A stretch of DNA of 64,000 bases, from contig NZ_CP060784.1 of NCBI RefSeq assembly GCF_014489555.1, positions 2,294,001-2,358,000 on the forward strand, in the 5' to 3' direction. The DNA comes from Hymenobacter qilianensis (GTDB lineage: Bacteria > Bacteroidota > Bacteroidia > Cytophagales > Hymenobacteraceae). The translations under genes were made by a program, and so were the position numbers. Positions 39,425 to 47,293 of the stretch are shown here, in pieces; positions within the stretch are counted from its first letter, which is position 1, and every line of letters starts with the position of its first letter. Below the pieces are notes generated by a model that made no database searches, was not told the DNA's origin, and saw only the letters and a list, made by a program, of their open reading frames with translations.

Positions 39425-40477
39425 ATGCGCGAAGCTTTTCTCACTGGTGGCAACGACCACATGGACCCCTCCGAGAAGGAGATTGACAAGGCGCTGCGGC
39501 CGCTCAGCTTCTCTGACTTCACGGGTCAGGATAAAATCGTCGAGAACCTGAAAATATTCGTGGCGGCTGCTCGTCGGCGCGGCGAGGCCCTCGACCACGT
39601 TCTGCTGCACGGACCTCCTGGTCTGGGCAAAACCACTTTGTCGCACATCATTGCGGCCGAGCTGGAAGCGGGTATCAAGATGACCAGCGGCCCGGTGCTT
39701 GACAAGCCTTCCGACCTGGCCGGCCTGCTGACCAACCTGGAGCCCAACGACGTACTCTTCATCGATGAGATACACCGCCTGAATCCGGTAGTGGAAGAGT
39801 ACCTGTACTCGGCCATGGAGGATTACCGCATCGACATCATGCTCGATTCAGGTCCGAATGCGCGCTCCGTGCAGATTTCGTTGTCGCCATTTACGCTCAT
39901 CGGGGCTACTACGCGCTCCGGCTTGCTGACCTCACCGCTCCGGGCGCGTTTTGGTATCAATGCCCGCCTGGAGTATTACGATTCGGCTTTGCTAACCAGC
40001 ATTGTGAAGCGCTCAGCCGAGATTCTGAATACGCCTATTCACGACGATGCAGCTTTCGAAATTGCCCGCCGCTCGCGTGGTACGCCGCGTATTGCCAACA
40101 ACCTGCTGCGCCGTACCCGCGACTTTGCCCAGATAAAAGGCACCGGCACCATCACCGTGGACATCGCCCAGTTTGCCCTCAACGCTCTCGACGTAGACCA
40201 GAACGGCCTCGACGAAATGGACGTGCGCATCCTGACCACCATCATCGACAAGTTTAAAGGTGGCCCGGTGGGCTTGAGCACTATCGCTACGGCCTGCTCC
40301 GAGGAGTCGGAAACTATTGAGGAAGTGTACGAGCCCTTCCTGATTCAGGAAGGCTACATCAAGCGCACCTCCCGAGGCCGCGAAGCTACAGAAGCTGCTT
40401 ACCGGCACTTGGGTAAGCTCATGCCGCAGCATCTGCGCGGCAACTCGCCCGGCGACTTGTTTGGAGAGCCTGTTTAA
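39425..40477 (+). CDS. ruvB: Holliday junction branch migration ATPase RuvB
   Basis: AAA+ motor of 350 residues that drives branch migration with RuvA. Walker [16 protein letters not shown], Walker [18 protein letters not shown], sensor 1 [20 protein letters not shown] with arginine finger context, and sensor 2 [18 protein letters not shown]. The C-terminal winged helix contains [21 protein letters not shown]. Intact and of normal length; ruvA and ruvC are not in the window. Confidence 0.98.
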   Translation: MREAFLTGGNDHMDPSEKEIDKALRPLSFSDFTGQDKIVENLKIFVAAARRRGEALDHVLLHGPPGLGKTTLSHIIAAELEAGIKMTSGPVLDKPSDLAGLLTNLEPNDVLFIDEIHRLNPVVEEYLYSAMEDYRIDIMLDSGPNARSVQISLSPFTLIGATTRSGLLTSPLRARFGINARLEYYDSALLTSIVKRSAEILNTPIHDDAAFEIARRSRGTPRIANNLLRRTRDFAQIKGTGTITVDIAQFALNALDVDQNGLDEMDVRILTTIIDKFKGGPVGLSTIATACSEESETIEEVYEPFLIQEGYIKRTSRGREATEAAYRHLGKLMPQHLRGNSPGDLFGEPV

Positions 40478-40503
40478 TTGCGTTTTCGCTGTAAGCAGTA
40501 AAG

Positions 40504-40544
40504 AAAGAGCTGAGAAGCATCTTGAGATGCTTTTCGGCTCTTTT
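40504..40544 (+). terminator. Rho-independent terminator of ruvB
   Basis: AAAGAGCTGAGAAGCAT, short loop, ATGCTTTTCGGCTCTTTT; the arms pair with two G-U pairs and end in a U-tract, 26 nt after the ruvB stop. Confidence 0.75.
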
Positions 40545-40595
40545 GCTTGCAAGATATTTGTCGCTGGTGCCTGCAAGCTTGGATAGTAGCGTAAA

Positions 40596-40649
40596 GCAGG
40601 CTTATTTGATATGCTACCCGCTATTCACGTAGCCTGCCAGTAGCGGGTA
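40596..40649 (+). other. Interleaved inverted repeats beside the cassette
   Basis: Two perfect pairs cross each other: GCAGGCT (40596-40602) with AGCCTGC (40631-40637), and TACCCGCTA (40615-40623) with TAGCGGGTA (40641-40649). They end 8 nt before the cassette boundary at 40657/40658. They may fold as alternative hairpins or a pseudoknot and could mark the receiving site for the cassette. Confidence 0.55.
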
Positions 40650-40657
40650 TCTAAATG

Positions 40658-41793
40658 TTGGTGGCAATTATAACAGACATACTGCAATGATAATAAGACA
40701 AGTAATAATTTTAGTTATGACAATCTCTATTTTGACGAGTTGCAGACGCGGCTACAAGATTGAAGACGACAAAGTTTATTATGAATCTTGGAATGAAGGA
40801 AGTGGTCAAAACAAGCGAATAATTGAACAAGCAGACGCAAAGACTTTTAAAGAATTAACTTTTGACTGCGATTGCGGCTTTAAGTTTGGTAAAGACAAAA
40901 ATCATCTGTTTATAGACGGAGAACTTATAAAAAATATTGACCCAAACACTTTTAAGTTTATTGGAAATTATATTTTCCGTGACAAAGACTCAGCATATTT
41001 TTTTGGTTTTTATAATAACTTAAATGATTGTGTAATTAAGGGTGTTAATCCAAGCAAAATAAAATTGATTAAATATCCTTGGGCAAAAGCGGATAATTTT
41101 TTAATCCATGGAGGAGATATTGTAAGTATTGACGATATAAATGAATTTGCTCCTATTGACGATGATTGGGGAAAGACAAAAAAATACATTATTAATAACA
41201 ATCAAATTTTATACGGAGCAGATGTAGAAACTTTTAAAATCACAAGTGCTTTTCAAGGTAAAGACAAAAAAATTAATTACGAGTTCGGTATTATTAATGA
41301 AGACGATTTTAAAAAGATAAGTTTTAAAACCTTTGATTTTGTCAATAAAGATTTCTGTCGAACCGAACCGATTGTGTTTGTTGATGTTTACGACAGTTTA
41401 GTTTCATATATAGAAGATAAGAATGAACCTATCGAGATTGTTGAAAAGCTTAAACAAATGGGTTTTATATTGAATAATACGATGTATCTAGATTGGGGTG
41501 GAGAATCAAAAATGATCAGGGCTTCTATGATAAGTAGTAAATGTAATTGTATCGTTGAAAAACTTTACCGTTACGATTATGGAAAACCTTCTGAAACAAA
41601 AAACATATTTAAAGTGACAGAAAGAATTTACTGTGAACCGAGAGAGAAATAGAATAGGAATAACTGCCACCAACAAGGGTTTTGCAATAGTGGGGCGAAA
41701 CTGCAAAGTTCAACGGTAGTTCTTTGAGTCAATTGTTGTACAAAATTGAAGATTTGTGTTTCGATTACCCCACCATCGCAAAGCCCCGAGACG
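40658..41793 (+). mobile_element. Integron-like single-gene cassette, AT-rich
   Basis: 1136-bp unit with one gene packed edge to edge: the gene starts 29 nt inside the left boundary and ends 12 nt before the terminal hairpin. Base composition is far more AT-rich than the flanks. The left end GTTGGTGGCA (40657-40666) is the exact reverse complement of TGCCACCAAC (41665-41674), the outer left arm of the hairpin. In a circle the right end ...GAGACG would join TTGGTGGCA and complete the hairpin, the logic of an integron attC site. Boundaries are placed between G and TT at GTT on both sides, by analogy. No integrase is in the window. Confidence 0.7.
40687..41652 (+). CDS. DKNYY-like cassette-borne lipoprotein
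   Basis: Protein of 321 residues. The N-terminus MIIRQVIILVMTISILTSC is a lipoprotein signal with the acylated Cys at 19. The body consists of repeated units of the type DKNxVYY: KIEDDKVYYE, FGKDKNHLFIDGELIKNIDP followed by TFKF, IFRDKDSAYFFGFY, each with a D(P/A)xTFK turn. This fits DKNYY-domain proteins, whose function is unknown. Codons are strongly A/T-ending, unlike every neighbouring gene, consistent with import in the cassette. No promoter is obvious inside the cassette, so it may depend on read-through or be silent. Confidence 0.8.
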   Translation: MIIRQVIILVMTISILTSCRRGYKIEDDKVYYESWNEGSGQNKRIIEQADAKTFKELTFDCDCGFKFGKDKNHLFIDGELIKNIDPNTFKFIGNYIFRDKDSAYFFGFYNNLNDCVIKGVNPSKIKLIKYPWAKADNFLIHGGDIVSIDDINEFAPIDDDWGKTKKYIINNNQILYGADVETFKITSAFQGKDKKINYEFGIINEDDFKKISFKTFDFVNKDFCRTEPIVFVDVYDSLVSYIEDKNEPIEIVEKLKQMGFILNNTMYLDWGGESKMIRASMISSKCNCIVEKLYRYDYGKPSETKNIFKVTERIYCEPREK

Positions 41794-41797
41794 TTAG
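41665..41797 (+). repeat. attC-like hairpin at the cassette end
   Basis: Imperfect long palindrome. Left arm: TGCCACCAAC, then AAGGGTTTTGCAATAGTGGG and GCGAAAC (to 41701). Right arm: GTTTCGATTACCCCACCATC (from 41758), GCAAAGCCCCGAGAC and GTTAG (41793-41797). Inner pairing of GCAAAGTTCAA (41703-41713) with TTGAAGATTTG (41746-41756). The outermost 5 bp are CCAAC/GTTAG in the integrated form and 10 bp perfect in the inferred circular form. Arms are interrupted by unpaired bases on one side, as in attC sites. Confidence 0.7.
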
Positions 41798-41863
41798 AAG
41801 TGTATGTAATGATAGGTACACAATTTCCTTCGCTATAATCAGCCGCTACTGCCTAACTATTGG

Positions 41864-41897
41864 AACGCTCCGCTACCGGCGGGGCGTTTCGTTTTTT
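41864..41897 (+). terminator. Terminator-like hairpin upstream of queG
   Basis: AACGCTCCGC, five-base loop, GCGGGGCGTT (with one A-T/G-U mix), then TTTCGTTTTTT. It lies just beyond the cassette and 17 nt before queG; it may end transcription coming from the cassette side. Confidence 0.6.
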
Positions 41898-41914
41898 CAG
41901 CCAACCTTTGCCTG

Positions 41915-42904
41915 ATGCTTGTCTCCGACCTTATCCGCTCCGAACGAACTGCCTTTATTAAGCGTCGGGCGGCGGAGCTGGGCTTTATGTATTGCGGCAT
42001 CTCGAAGGCGGAGTTCTTGGAGGAAGAAGCGCCCCGCCTCGAAAACTGGCTCAACCGCCAGATGCACGGGCAGATGGGCTACATGGCCAACCATTTCGAC
42101 AAGCGCCTCGACCCGCGCCTGCTCGTAGACGGTGCCAAGTCGGTGATTTCGCTGCTGCTGAATTACTACCCCGCCGAGGAAGACCAATTGCCCCCCGACA
42201 CACTGCAAATCAGCAAGTACGCCTACGGCCGTGATTATCACTTCGTCATCAAGGACAAGCTCAAAACCTTGCTGGCCGATATTCAGCAGGAGATAGGCGA
42301 AGTAGGCGGCCGCGTGTTTGTCGATTCGGCGCCGGTGATGGATAAGGTGTGGGCCAAGAAAAGCGGCCTGGGTTGGGTAGGCAAAAACTCCAACCTCATC
42401 ACGCCCGGCGTGGGCAGCTTCTACTTCATCGCCGAGCTGATCATCGACCTTGAATTGGAGCCAGACGGTCCCATCAAAGACTACTGCGGCACCTGCCGTA
42501 AGTGCATGGACGCCTGTCCCACCGATGCCATTTCCGACCCATACGTGGTGGATGGCAGCAAATGCATCAGCTACTTCACCATCGAGCTAAAGGACCAGAT
42601 TCCGACGGAGGTGGGGGGCAAATTGGGCAACTGGGTATTCGGCTGCGACATCTGCCAGGACGTGTGCCCCTGGAACCGCTTCGCTAAGCCGCATCAGGAG
42701 CCGCAGTTTCGGGCTCACCCCCAGCTTAAGGAAATGAATACCAAGGACTGGCAGGAGATTACCCACGAGCTGTTCACGGAGTTGTTTCGGCAGTCGGCGG
42801 TGAAGCGCACGGGCTACGCCGGCCTGACGCGCACGATTCAGTTTGTCACGGAGCCCCAAGCCGATTTTCTATACACGGAAAAAGCCCCCCGCGAGGATGC
42901 CTGA
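41915..42904 (+). CDS. queG: Epoxyqueuosine reductase QueG
   Basis: Cobalamin-dependent iron-sulfur enzyme of 329 residues for the last step of queuosine tRNA modification. Two 4Fe-4S motifs: [15 protein letters not shown] (about 190) and [12 protein letters not shown] (about 247). Also seen are [35 protein letters not shown] and [14 protein letters not shown]. The length suits the short form without the C-terminal HEAT repeats. The stop codon lies inside the 5' arm-loop of the terminator. Confidence 0.96.
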   Translation: MLVSDLIRSERTAFIKRRAAELGFMYCGISKAEFLEEEAPRLENWLNRQMHGQMGYMANHFDKRLDPRLLVDGAKSVISLLLNYYPAEEDQLPPDTLQISKYAYGRDYHFVIKDKLKTLLADIQQEIGEVGGRVFVDSAPVMDKVWAKKSGLGWVGKNSNLITPGVGSFYFIAELIIDLELEPDGPIKDYCGTCRKCMDACPTDAISDPYVVDGSKCISYFTIELKDQIPTEVGGKLGNWVFGCDICQDVCPWNRFAKPHQEPQFRAHPQLKEMNTKDWQEITHELFTELFRQSAVKRTGYAGLTRTIQFVTEPQADFLYTEKAPREDA

Positions 42905-42928
42905 GTGGCTGCTCGCGGGGGCTTTTTT
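42879..42928 (+). terminator. Terminator overlapping the queG stop codon
   Basis: AAAAAGCCCCCCGCGAG, loop, CTCGCGGGGGCTTTTTT. The 5' arm encodes the last residues (EKAPREDA) and the TGA at 42902-42904 sits in the loop. Confidence 0.88.
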
Positions 42929-42947
42929 GGGTACTCTTTACTCTGCT

Positions 42948-43136
42948 TTAGGCAGCTTGGGCAAAAACGCGGTTGAGTATGCGCTGATAGATGCTCGCGA
43001 ACTGCTCGTAGCACCAAGTTTTTAATTGCATTAACTCCTCTGGCATAAGCATGCGCAAGGCCTTCCGCAGCTCTTTCTCAAATAGGATTTTGTCGAAGCT
43101 TACTTTAAGCAGAATGGTTTTCGCATATTCCAACAT
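42948..43136 (-). CDS. Small conserved-type protein, 62 aa
   Basis: Short helical protein from ATG 43136: MLEYAKTILLKVSFDKILFE, then a charged LRKALRMLMPEEL segment and WCYEQF, ending VFAQAA. The frame is open upstream but those codons look non-coding. The style (acidic-basic amphipathic helices, one conserved Cys-Tyr pair) is familiar from small Bacteroidota proteins without a name. Function unknown. Confidence 0.65.
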   Translation of the reverse strand: MLEYAKTILLKVSFDKILFEKELRKALRMLMPEELMQLKTWCYEQFASIYQRILNRVFAQAA

Positions 43137-43324
43137 CGCAATGAATAGTAATAAAGGTGGGTGGTAAAGGGTAGGACAAGAGGGGTTAGAGGTATACGAA
43201 AGCCATATGAAAAGGCTTACTCCGGGGGGCAAAAGGGTTACTATATTTTTAAACAGTCCAACGCCAGTAAAGTATAGTACCAAAGATAAGATGTACCCTA
43301 ATCGGGTTGCAAGCTCATGGACAA

Positions 43325-43351
43325 AAAAAGAGCGACGTAAGTCGCTCTTTT
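43325..43351. terminator. Rho-independent terminator
   Basis: AAAAGAGCGAC-GTAA-GTCGCTCTTTT, about 45 nt past the end of the ferritin-like gene on minus; A/T flanks on both sides. Confidence 0.85.
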
Positions 43352-43396
43352 GAAGTAGATTAAGTATAAGAATGGGGTTTATCAGTAACTCTCTCG

Positions 43397-44278
43397 CTAG
43401 TACGTGAAAATACTTACCAGTGAGGTAGCCGTGCTGGCTGGGATGGGCTCGTCGAAGGCTTCGGCCACTTTTGCCACTGCTACCACTGTATTTAAAGGGG
43501 CCTGATCGAAGGGCACCTGCCGGAGACCCGCCACAAACTGGTTAACCAAACCCTCGCCCGCATATACGGCGTCGGTTTTGCCGGCTACCGCGATGCTGGT
43601 ATCGGTGGGGCTCACCCAACTCTTCACATTTGCCCCCCGCGCCCGCCGCATACTACGAATATGAGCCGCGTGCCGAGCCTCCACGGAGTGAATACGCAGA
43701 GCTGCTTCCAGCAAGGAGTTATCCGTTTGCAGAAAACCAACCTGCCCTTTGTAGGCTCGTACGCCGGCATCTTCCAGGGTCTGGGCTACTTGCAGAAACG
43801 TATCGAAATTGGTAAACACATCTGCAAACAGGGCGGGCTGAGCGCCATTCTTGCTGCCTGTAAAGTCGAAGCGGGGCTTGGTGGGCAGTGTGCCACCCGA
43901 GGCCTGAATAACGCGCTCCAGGAACCGCACATGCTGCTGCTCGTGGCGATAGATGGTTTCGATAGCGGGGCGTGTGCCGGCCGGAAAAAAGCTGGCAGGT
44001 ACGCTGGGCGCCCCAGCCACCAACCCCAGGGCGCGGGCGTAAAACTCGCTCTCCAGGTATTCCAGCACAAGCGCGAGGTTCAGGGAGTCGAGGATAGTGC
44101 GGATGTCGCGGGCCTGGGCTGGCATAATGGCCGTGCCTAAGGCCACCGGCAACGCCGCCAGCGCCGCCTTCCGGCCTAGCTTGCTCAGGGGGGCAAAAGC
44201 GGCCTGCCGCGAGCTCAGGCGGTCGTATAGGGTAGGATCAACTTCGGCCAGATCGGCGAGGAGTTTGAGAATATTCAT
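43397..44278 (-). CDS. Ferritin-like domain protein (pair member B1)
   Basis: Ferritin-like four-helix protein of 293 residues, with E/H residues on successive helices: LVLEYLESEFYARAL, ETIYRHEQQHVRFLERVI, TFLQVAQTLEDAGVRAYKG and IHSVEARHAAHIRSMRR. These match the di-iron-type ligand pattern (E...EQQH...E...EARH). The N-terminal part (NILKLLADLAEVDPTLYDRL, then AALAALPVALGTAIMPAQA) looks like an unusual leader with a hydrophobic, probably export-related segment. Partner of the gene at 44302-45015, 23 nt upstream. Iron binding is inferred from family; the true activity is unknown. Confidence 0.85.
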   Translation of the reverse strand: MNILKLLADLAEVDPTLYDRLSSRQAAFAPLSKLGRKAALAALPVALGTAIMPAQARDIRTILDSLNLALVLEYLESEFYARALGLVAGAPSVPASFFPAGTRPAIETIYRHEQQHVRFLERVIQASGGTLPTKPRFDFTGSKNGAQPALFADVFTNFDTFLQVAQTLEDAGVRAYKGQVGFLQTDNSLLEAALRIHSVEARHAAHIRSMRRARGANVKSWVSPTDTSIAVAGKTDAVYAGEGLVNQFVAGLRQVPFDQAPLNTVVAVAKVAEAFDEPIPASTATSLVSIFTY

Positions 44279-44301
44279 AACGCGGGAGTAACCGAAGACG
44301 C

Positions 44302-45015
44302 TTAGCCGGGCAGGCTGGCCGCCGAGACAGTAATGTTGAGAAAAGTATTTACCACGGCTATTACCTGAGCAGGCGACTTAGCCGCATCGAGCCCATCAAG
44401 CGCGCTGCCATCATTGGCAACTACATCGGCCGCAGCGAAGGAGTTAGGCAGAGCCAAATCACGGACCAGGGCAGCGTGGCGCGCTTCTACTGACGCTATT
44501 TTGCCCGCGATGCCCAAGTATACCGGATCGGTGAAAAGCTTGCCGGCGCCGTTATAAGCAGCTACCCCCAGGTCCTCCAGGGTTTGGGCGGCGGCAAATA
44601 CACCGGCGCGCGTGGTGAGCGTAAGCGAGCCGAAGTTAAATACAGCCGTACCGATGGCGCTCGTGCCCAGCGCAAACTTGAAGAACTCGCGGTGAATAAC
44701 CTCGTGGTCGCGCATATCGGTGAAGTAGGCCAACTCAGCGGCCGGCATATCGGCGGGGGGCGTGGCTACTACTTTATCGTAGAAAGCGGCCTCCAATTGC
44801 TCCAGCAGATAAGCATAGTTGAGCAGGCCGGTGTCGCCGGTGCCGAGAGTAAATGCCTGTTCGGGCGAAACCTCCGGGTTTTCGTCATCCTTGTCGCAGC
44901 CCGCCAATACCAAAGCTGATGATGCAGCCGTAGCGCCGGCTACTCTGAAAAAAGTACGTCTGCGCACCGGTCGCGCCGAAAACAGGCGAGAGAAAGAAGT
45001 AGATTTCGTATCCAT
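44302..45015 (-). CDS. Ferritin-like domain protein with Tat/lipoprotein-like leader (pair member A1)
   Basis: Ferritin-like protein of 237 residues. The leader has RRRTFFRVAGATAASSALVL then AGCDKDD: a twin-arginine-like pattern followed by a lipobox-like AGC. The domain has LLNYAYLLEQLEAAFYDKVV, MRDHEVIHREFFKFAL, AAQTLEDLGVAAYNGAG and IASVEARHAALVRDLAL. It is the first gene of a two-gene unit with 43397-44278 and a paralogue of 46254-47021. Confidence 0.86.
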   Translation of the reverse strand: MDTKSTSFSRLFSARPVRRRTFFRVAGATAASSALVLAGCDKDDENPEVSPEQAFTLGTGDTGLLNYAYLLEQLEAAFYDKVVATPPADMPAAELAYFTDMRDHEVIHREFFKFALGTSAIGTAVFNFGSLTLTTRAGVFAAAQTLEDLGVAAYNGAGKLFTDPVYLGIAGKIASVEARHAALVRDLALPNSFAAADVVANDGSALDGLDAAKSPAQVIAVVNTFLNITVSAASLPG

Positions 45016-45155
45016 AAAAGCGAAAGAATCAATCTAAAAAAGCCCCCAGAAGCCAAAGCGGGCACAGCACAAGCAAAGATAGCCCGATAAGCCAACTCCG
45101 GTTAGGGGTAGGAGCCGGCAAAGCGATAAAGTGTTGCATGGTGGAGCTAAAAAAC

Positions 45156-45186
45156 AAAAAAGGACGACCCGTAGGCCGTCCTTTTT
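45156..45186. terminator. Rho-independent terminator
   Basis: AAAAAGGACGACCC, short loop, GGCCGTCCTTTTT, downstream of the ferritin-like gene at 45212 on minus. It splits the four ferritin-like genes into two transcription units. Another one-armed AAAAAAGCCCCCAGA lies nearby at 45036. Confidence 0.85.
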
Positions 45187-45211
45187 CAGGAAATAACTGT
45201 GAGAGCAGCGA

Positions 45212-46204
45212 CTAGATGAACGTGCTGCCAGTGATTACGAACGTACGAGCGATGTCCGATACAACTGGTACAGGTAGCGCCTCATCGAAGGCTTCGGAGA
45301 AAGCAGCCGCTGGGAAGTTTAAGGAGGCTAACGCCGTTTGTAGATTCACTCCACCTTGGGTCACATTTTCTTCACCGGGGAAGGTGATAACAGCAGGCGT
45401 ATAAGCTGGCGCAGCGCCCATAGCGTATACTGGGGCCGTTTGTGCTGGGGCTGGTCCGCCGCCGTCGTTGCCGGAAACCCAGCTCTTTGGCGAAGCGCTA
45501 CGGTCGGTGCCGGCAGCTGCGGTTTGCGAAGCGGCGTTGTTCATAGCACCGGCACGTCGCATCGTGCGGATACGCGAAGCATGACGAGCTTCTACCGAGT
45601 GAATATTCAGGGCAGCGGTTAGCACGTCTTTGTTGCTGGCCAAGTAAGGAGCACCACCTTTATAGGCACGTACGCCTGTATCCTCTAGCGCTTGAGCTAC
45701 GGCTAGGAAGGTGGCAGGAGCAGTAAATACCGTGGCAAACGGACCACCGGCTGCACCTTTGCCACCCGTAAAGTCGAAGGTATTGGCGGCTGGGGCAGCA
45801 ATGGCGTTGGTGCCGAGGGCCGTGCGCAGGAAGGCTACGTGCGCGGTTTCGTCGTTACGAATTTTCTCCAGGGCCGCCAGGTTGGTGGCGCTGAAGCCAG
45901 CACGCAGGGCAGTTTGTGCAGCGGTAGCCGTAGCGCCCATTGCGCCGAGGCCTTGGTTGTAAAAGGCGGCCTCCAGATATTCCAGCTTCAAAGCGAAGTT
46001 GAGAACATCATTTACGCCGGGCGCCATGCTGGTTTGAGCATATGCCTTGTTCAGAACAGCACCGAACGCCATTGGAACGGCGGCGGCAGCCAGAGTTTTG
46101 CCCATGCCGCTCATGTGCTTGAAAATGCTGCGGCGGGAGTCAAGACGATCGTACACCTCAGGGTCTACTTTCTCGATTTCAGAAATTATTTGGAAGATGT
46201 TCAT
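45212..46204 (-). CDS. Ferritin-like domain protein (pair member B2)
   Basis: Paralogue of 43397-44278 with 330 residues. It begins MNIFQIISEIEKVDPEVYDR and has a hydrophobic stretch TLAAAAVPMAFGAVLNKAYA. Domain helices: FALKLEYLEAAFYNQGLG, LEKIRNDETAHVAFLRTAL, TFLAVAQALEDTGVRAYKGG and IHSVEARHASRIRTMRR. About 40 residues longer than its paralogue, mostly in a Gly/Ala/Pro-rich linker after the domain. It lies 49 nt after 46254-47021 on the same strand. Confidence 0.86.
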   Translation of the reverse strand: MNIFQIISEIEKVDPEVYDRLDSRRSIFKHMSGMGKTLAAAAVPMAFGAVLNKAYAQTSMAPGVNDVLNFALKLEYLEAAFYNQGLGAMGATATAAQTALRAGFSATNLAALEKIRNDETAHVAFLRTALGTNAIAAPAANTFDFTGGKGAAGGPFATVFTAPATFLAVAQALEDTGVRAYKGGAPYLASNKDVLTAALNIHSVEARHASRIRTMRRAGAMNNAASQTAAAGTDRSASPKSWVSGNDGGGPAPAQTAPVYAMGAAPAYTPAVITFPGEENVTQGGVNLQTALASLNFPAAAFSEAFDEALPVPVVSDIARTFVITGSTFI

Positions 46205-46253
46205 AACTACAAGTCAATGATTGAGTGGGGATGAAGACTACAAGCAACCTGCT

Positions 46254-47021
46254 TTAAACAAGGCCGGAAACATTCAGCTTAGAGCCTTCAGCCAAGAAGG
46301 TATTGGCTGCCGCTACAACCTCTGTTGGGGTTTTAGATATCTCTAAACCGCTGGAGTTAATCACATCGGTTCCAACGAAATTGCCTTCCATCAGCAAGTC
46401 ACGGATGATGGCAGCGTGACGGGCTTCTACCGAAACGATTTTGCCAGCTAGCAGCAAATAGAGAGGGCCGTTGCCAGTAGTAGAGATAAATCGGCCGGCA
46501 CCATTGTAAGCCGATACGCCTAAGTCTTCGAATGCCTTGGCGGCACCCAATACACTAGCCCGATCATTAAAGTTGATAGCGCTGAAGTTTGGAGTGAGGT
46601 CCTTAATAATAGCCGTTGGCGCTGCGCCGGTAATAGCGGCCTTAAAGAACTCGCGGTGAATAACTTCGTGATAATAGAGGTCGTCCAGAATTTGACGCTC
46701 TGCGCTGCTAGCATTCAGGCCAGTATAGTAAGAGCCCGTCCGCAGCTGCGTATAGAATGCCGCTTCTAGTTGCTCTAAGGCATAGGCATAGTTCAACACG
46801 CCAACATCACCTGAACCTACATTGACGGTGGTAGCACCGGGAGTAGGAGCTGGAGGCGTTGGATCGGCGAATACATCATCGTCGTCGCAACCCGATAGAA
46901 GTAAAGCCGTGGCGCCAGCCGTAGCACCGGCATACATGAAGAATGAGCGACGCTTGATGGGCACGTATAGCGGCTTATCAAAGCCAGTGTCGTCTCCGCC
47001 TGCTTTGGTGATTTTGGACAT
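46254..47021 (-). CDS. Ferritin-like domain protein with Tat/lipoprotein-like leader (pair member A2)
   Basis: Paralogue of 44302-45015, 255 residues from ATG 47021 (MSKITKAGGDDTGFDKPLYV). The leader has KRRSFFMYAGATAGATALLL then SGCDDDD, again arginines, a hydrophobic run and a Cys followed by Asp residues. Domain: VLNYAYALEQLEAAFYTQL, LYYHEVIHREFFKAAI, AAKAFEDLGVSAYNGAG and IVSVEARHAAIIRDLLM. First gene of the second pair. Confidence 0.86.
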   Translation of the reverse strand: MSKITKAGGDDTGFDKPLYVPIKRRSFFMYAGATAGATALLLSGCDDDDVFADPTPPAPTPGATTVNVGSGDVGVLNYAYALEQLEAAFYTQLRTGSYYTGLNASSAERQILDDLYYHEVIHREFFKAAITGAAPTAIIKDLTPNFSAINFNDRASVLGAAKAFEDLGVSAYNGAGRFISTTGNGPLYLLLAGKIVSVEARHAAIIRDLLMEGNFVGTDVINSSGLEISKTPTEVVAAANTFLAEGSKLNVSGLV

Positions 47022-47075
47022 GAGAAAAAAATTAGGGTGAAAAGTGAGGAAAAGTTTGGGCAATGGCTTTCCAGC

Positions 47076-47097
47076 ACGCCTGTGCAGGCGTTTTTTT
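47076..47097 (+). terminator. Hairpin with T-tract in the 5' leader of a ferritin-like gene
   Basis: ACGCCTG-TG-CAGGCGT followed by six T on the plus strand, 55 nt upstream of the 47021 start codon. In the minus-strand leader RNA it is a hairpin preceded by A residues, so it is not a terminator for that gene; on plus it has no known upstream gene to end. Confidence 0.5.
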
Positions 47098-47265
47098 GTA
47101 ATAATCTTAGAAAAGGAGATTATTTAAACACCACTTACGGCTCAGTTCACAGATCGGATTGCGTTAGGTGGTTTTATTTTGTGTAAGTTTTTGTCATAAA
47201 TGTTAAACAAAACAGCGGTTCAGTTGCAAAACATGGGGCTGCTGGCACTAAACCCACTTTCTGCG

Positions 47266-47273
47266 TAGCTTTG
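47266..47273 (+). promoter_or_regulatory. -7 promoter element of batD-like gene
   Basis: TAGCTTTG matches TAnnTTTG exactly, 20 nt before the ATG at 47294, implying a very short leader. No -33 TTG at the right spacing. Confidence 0.5.
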
Positions 47274-47293
47274 ATAGGTTGTCTTGTGATGCT

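Noticed and set aside
41864-41897. Part of the cassette's recombination site
   Set aside because: It lies 67 nt beyond the GTTAG boundary, is GC-rich like the host and ends in a U-tract, so an ordinary terminator is more likely.
47076-47091. Transcription-factor operator (palindrome ACGCCTG-TG-CAGGCGT)
   Set aside because: A single copy followed by a T-tract is more like a terminator-type hairpin; no second copy near other promoters was seen.
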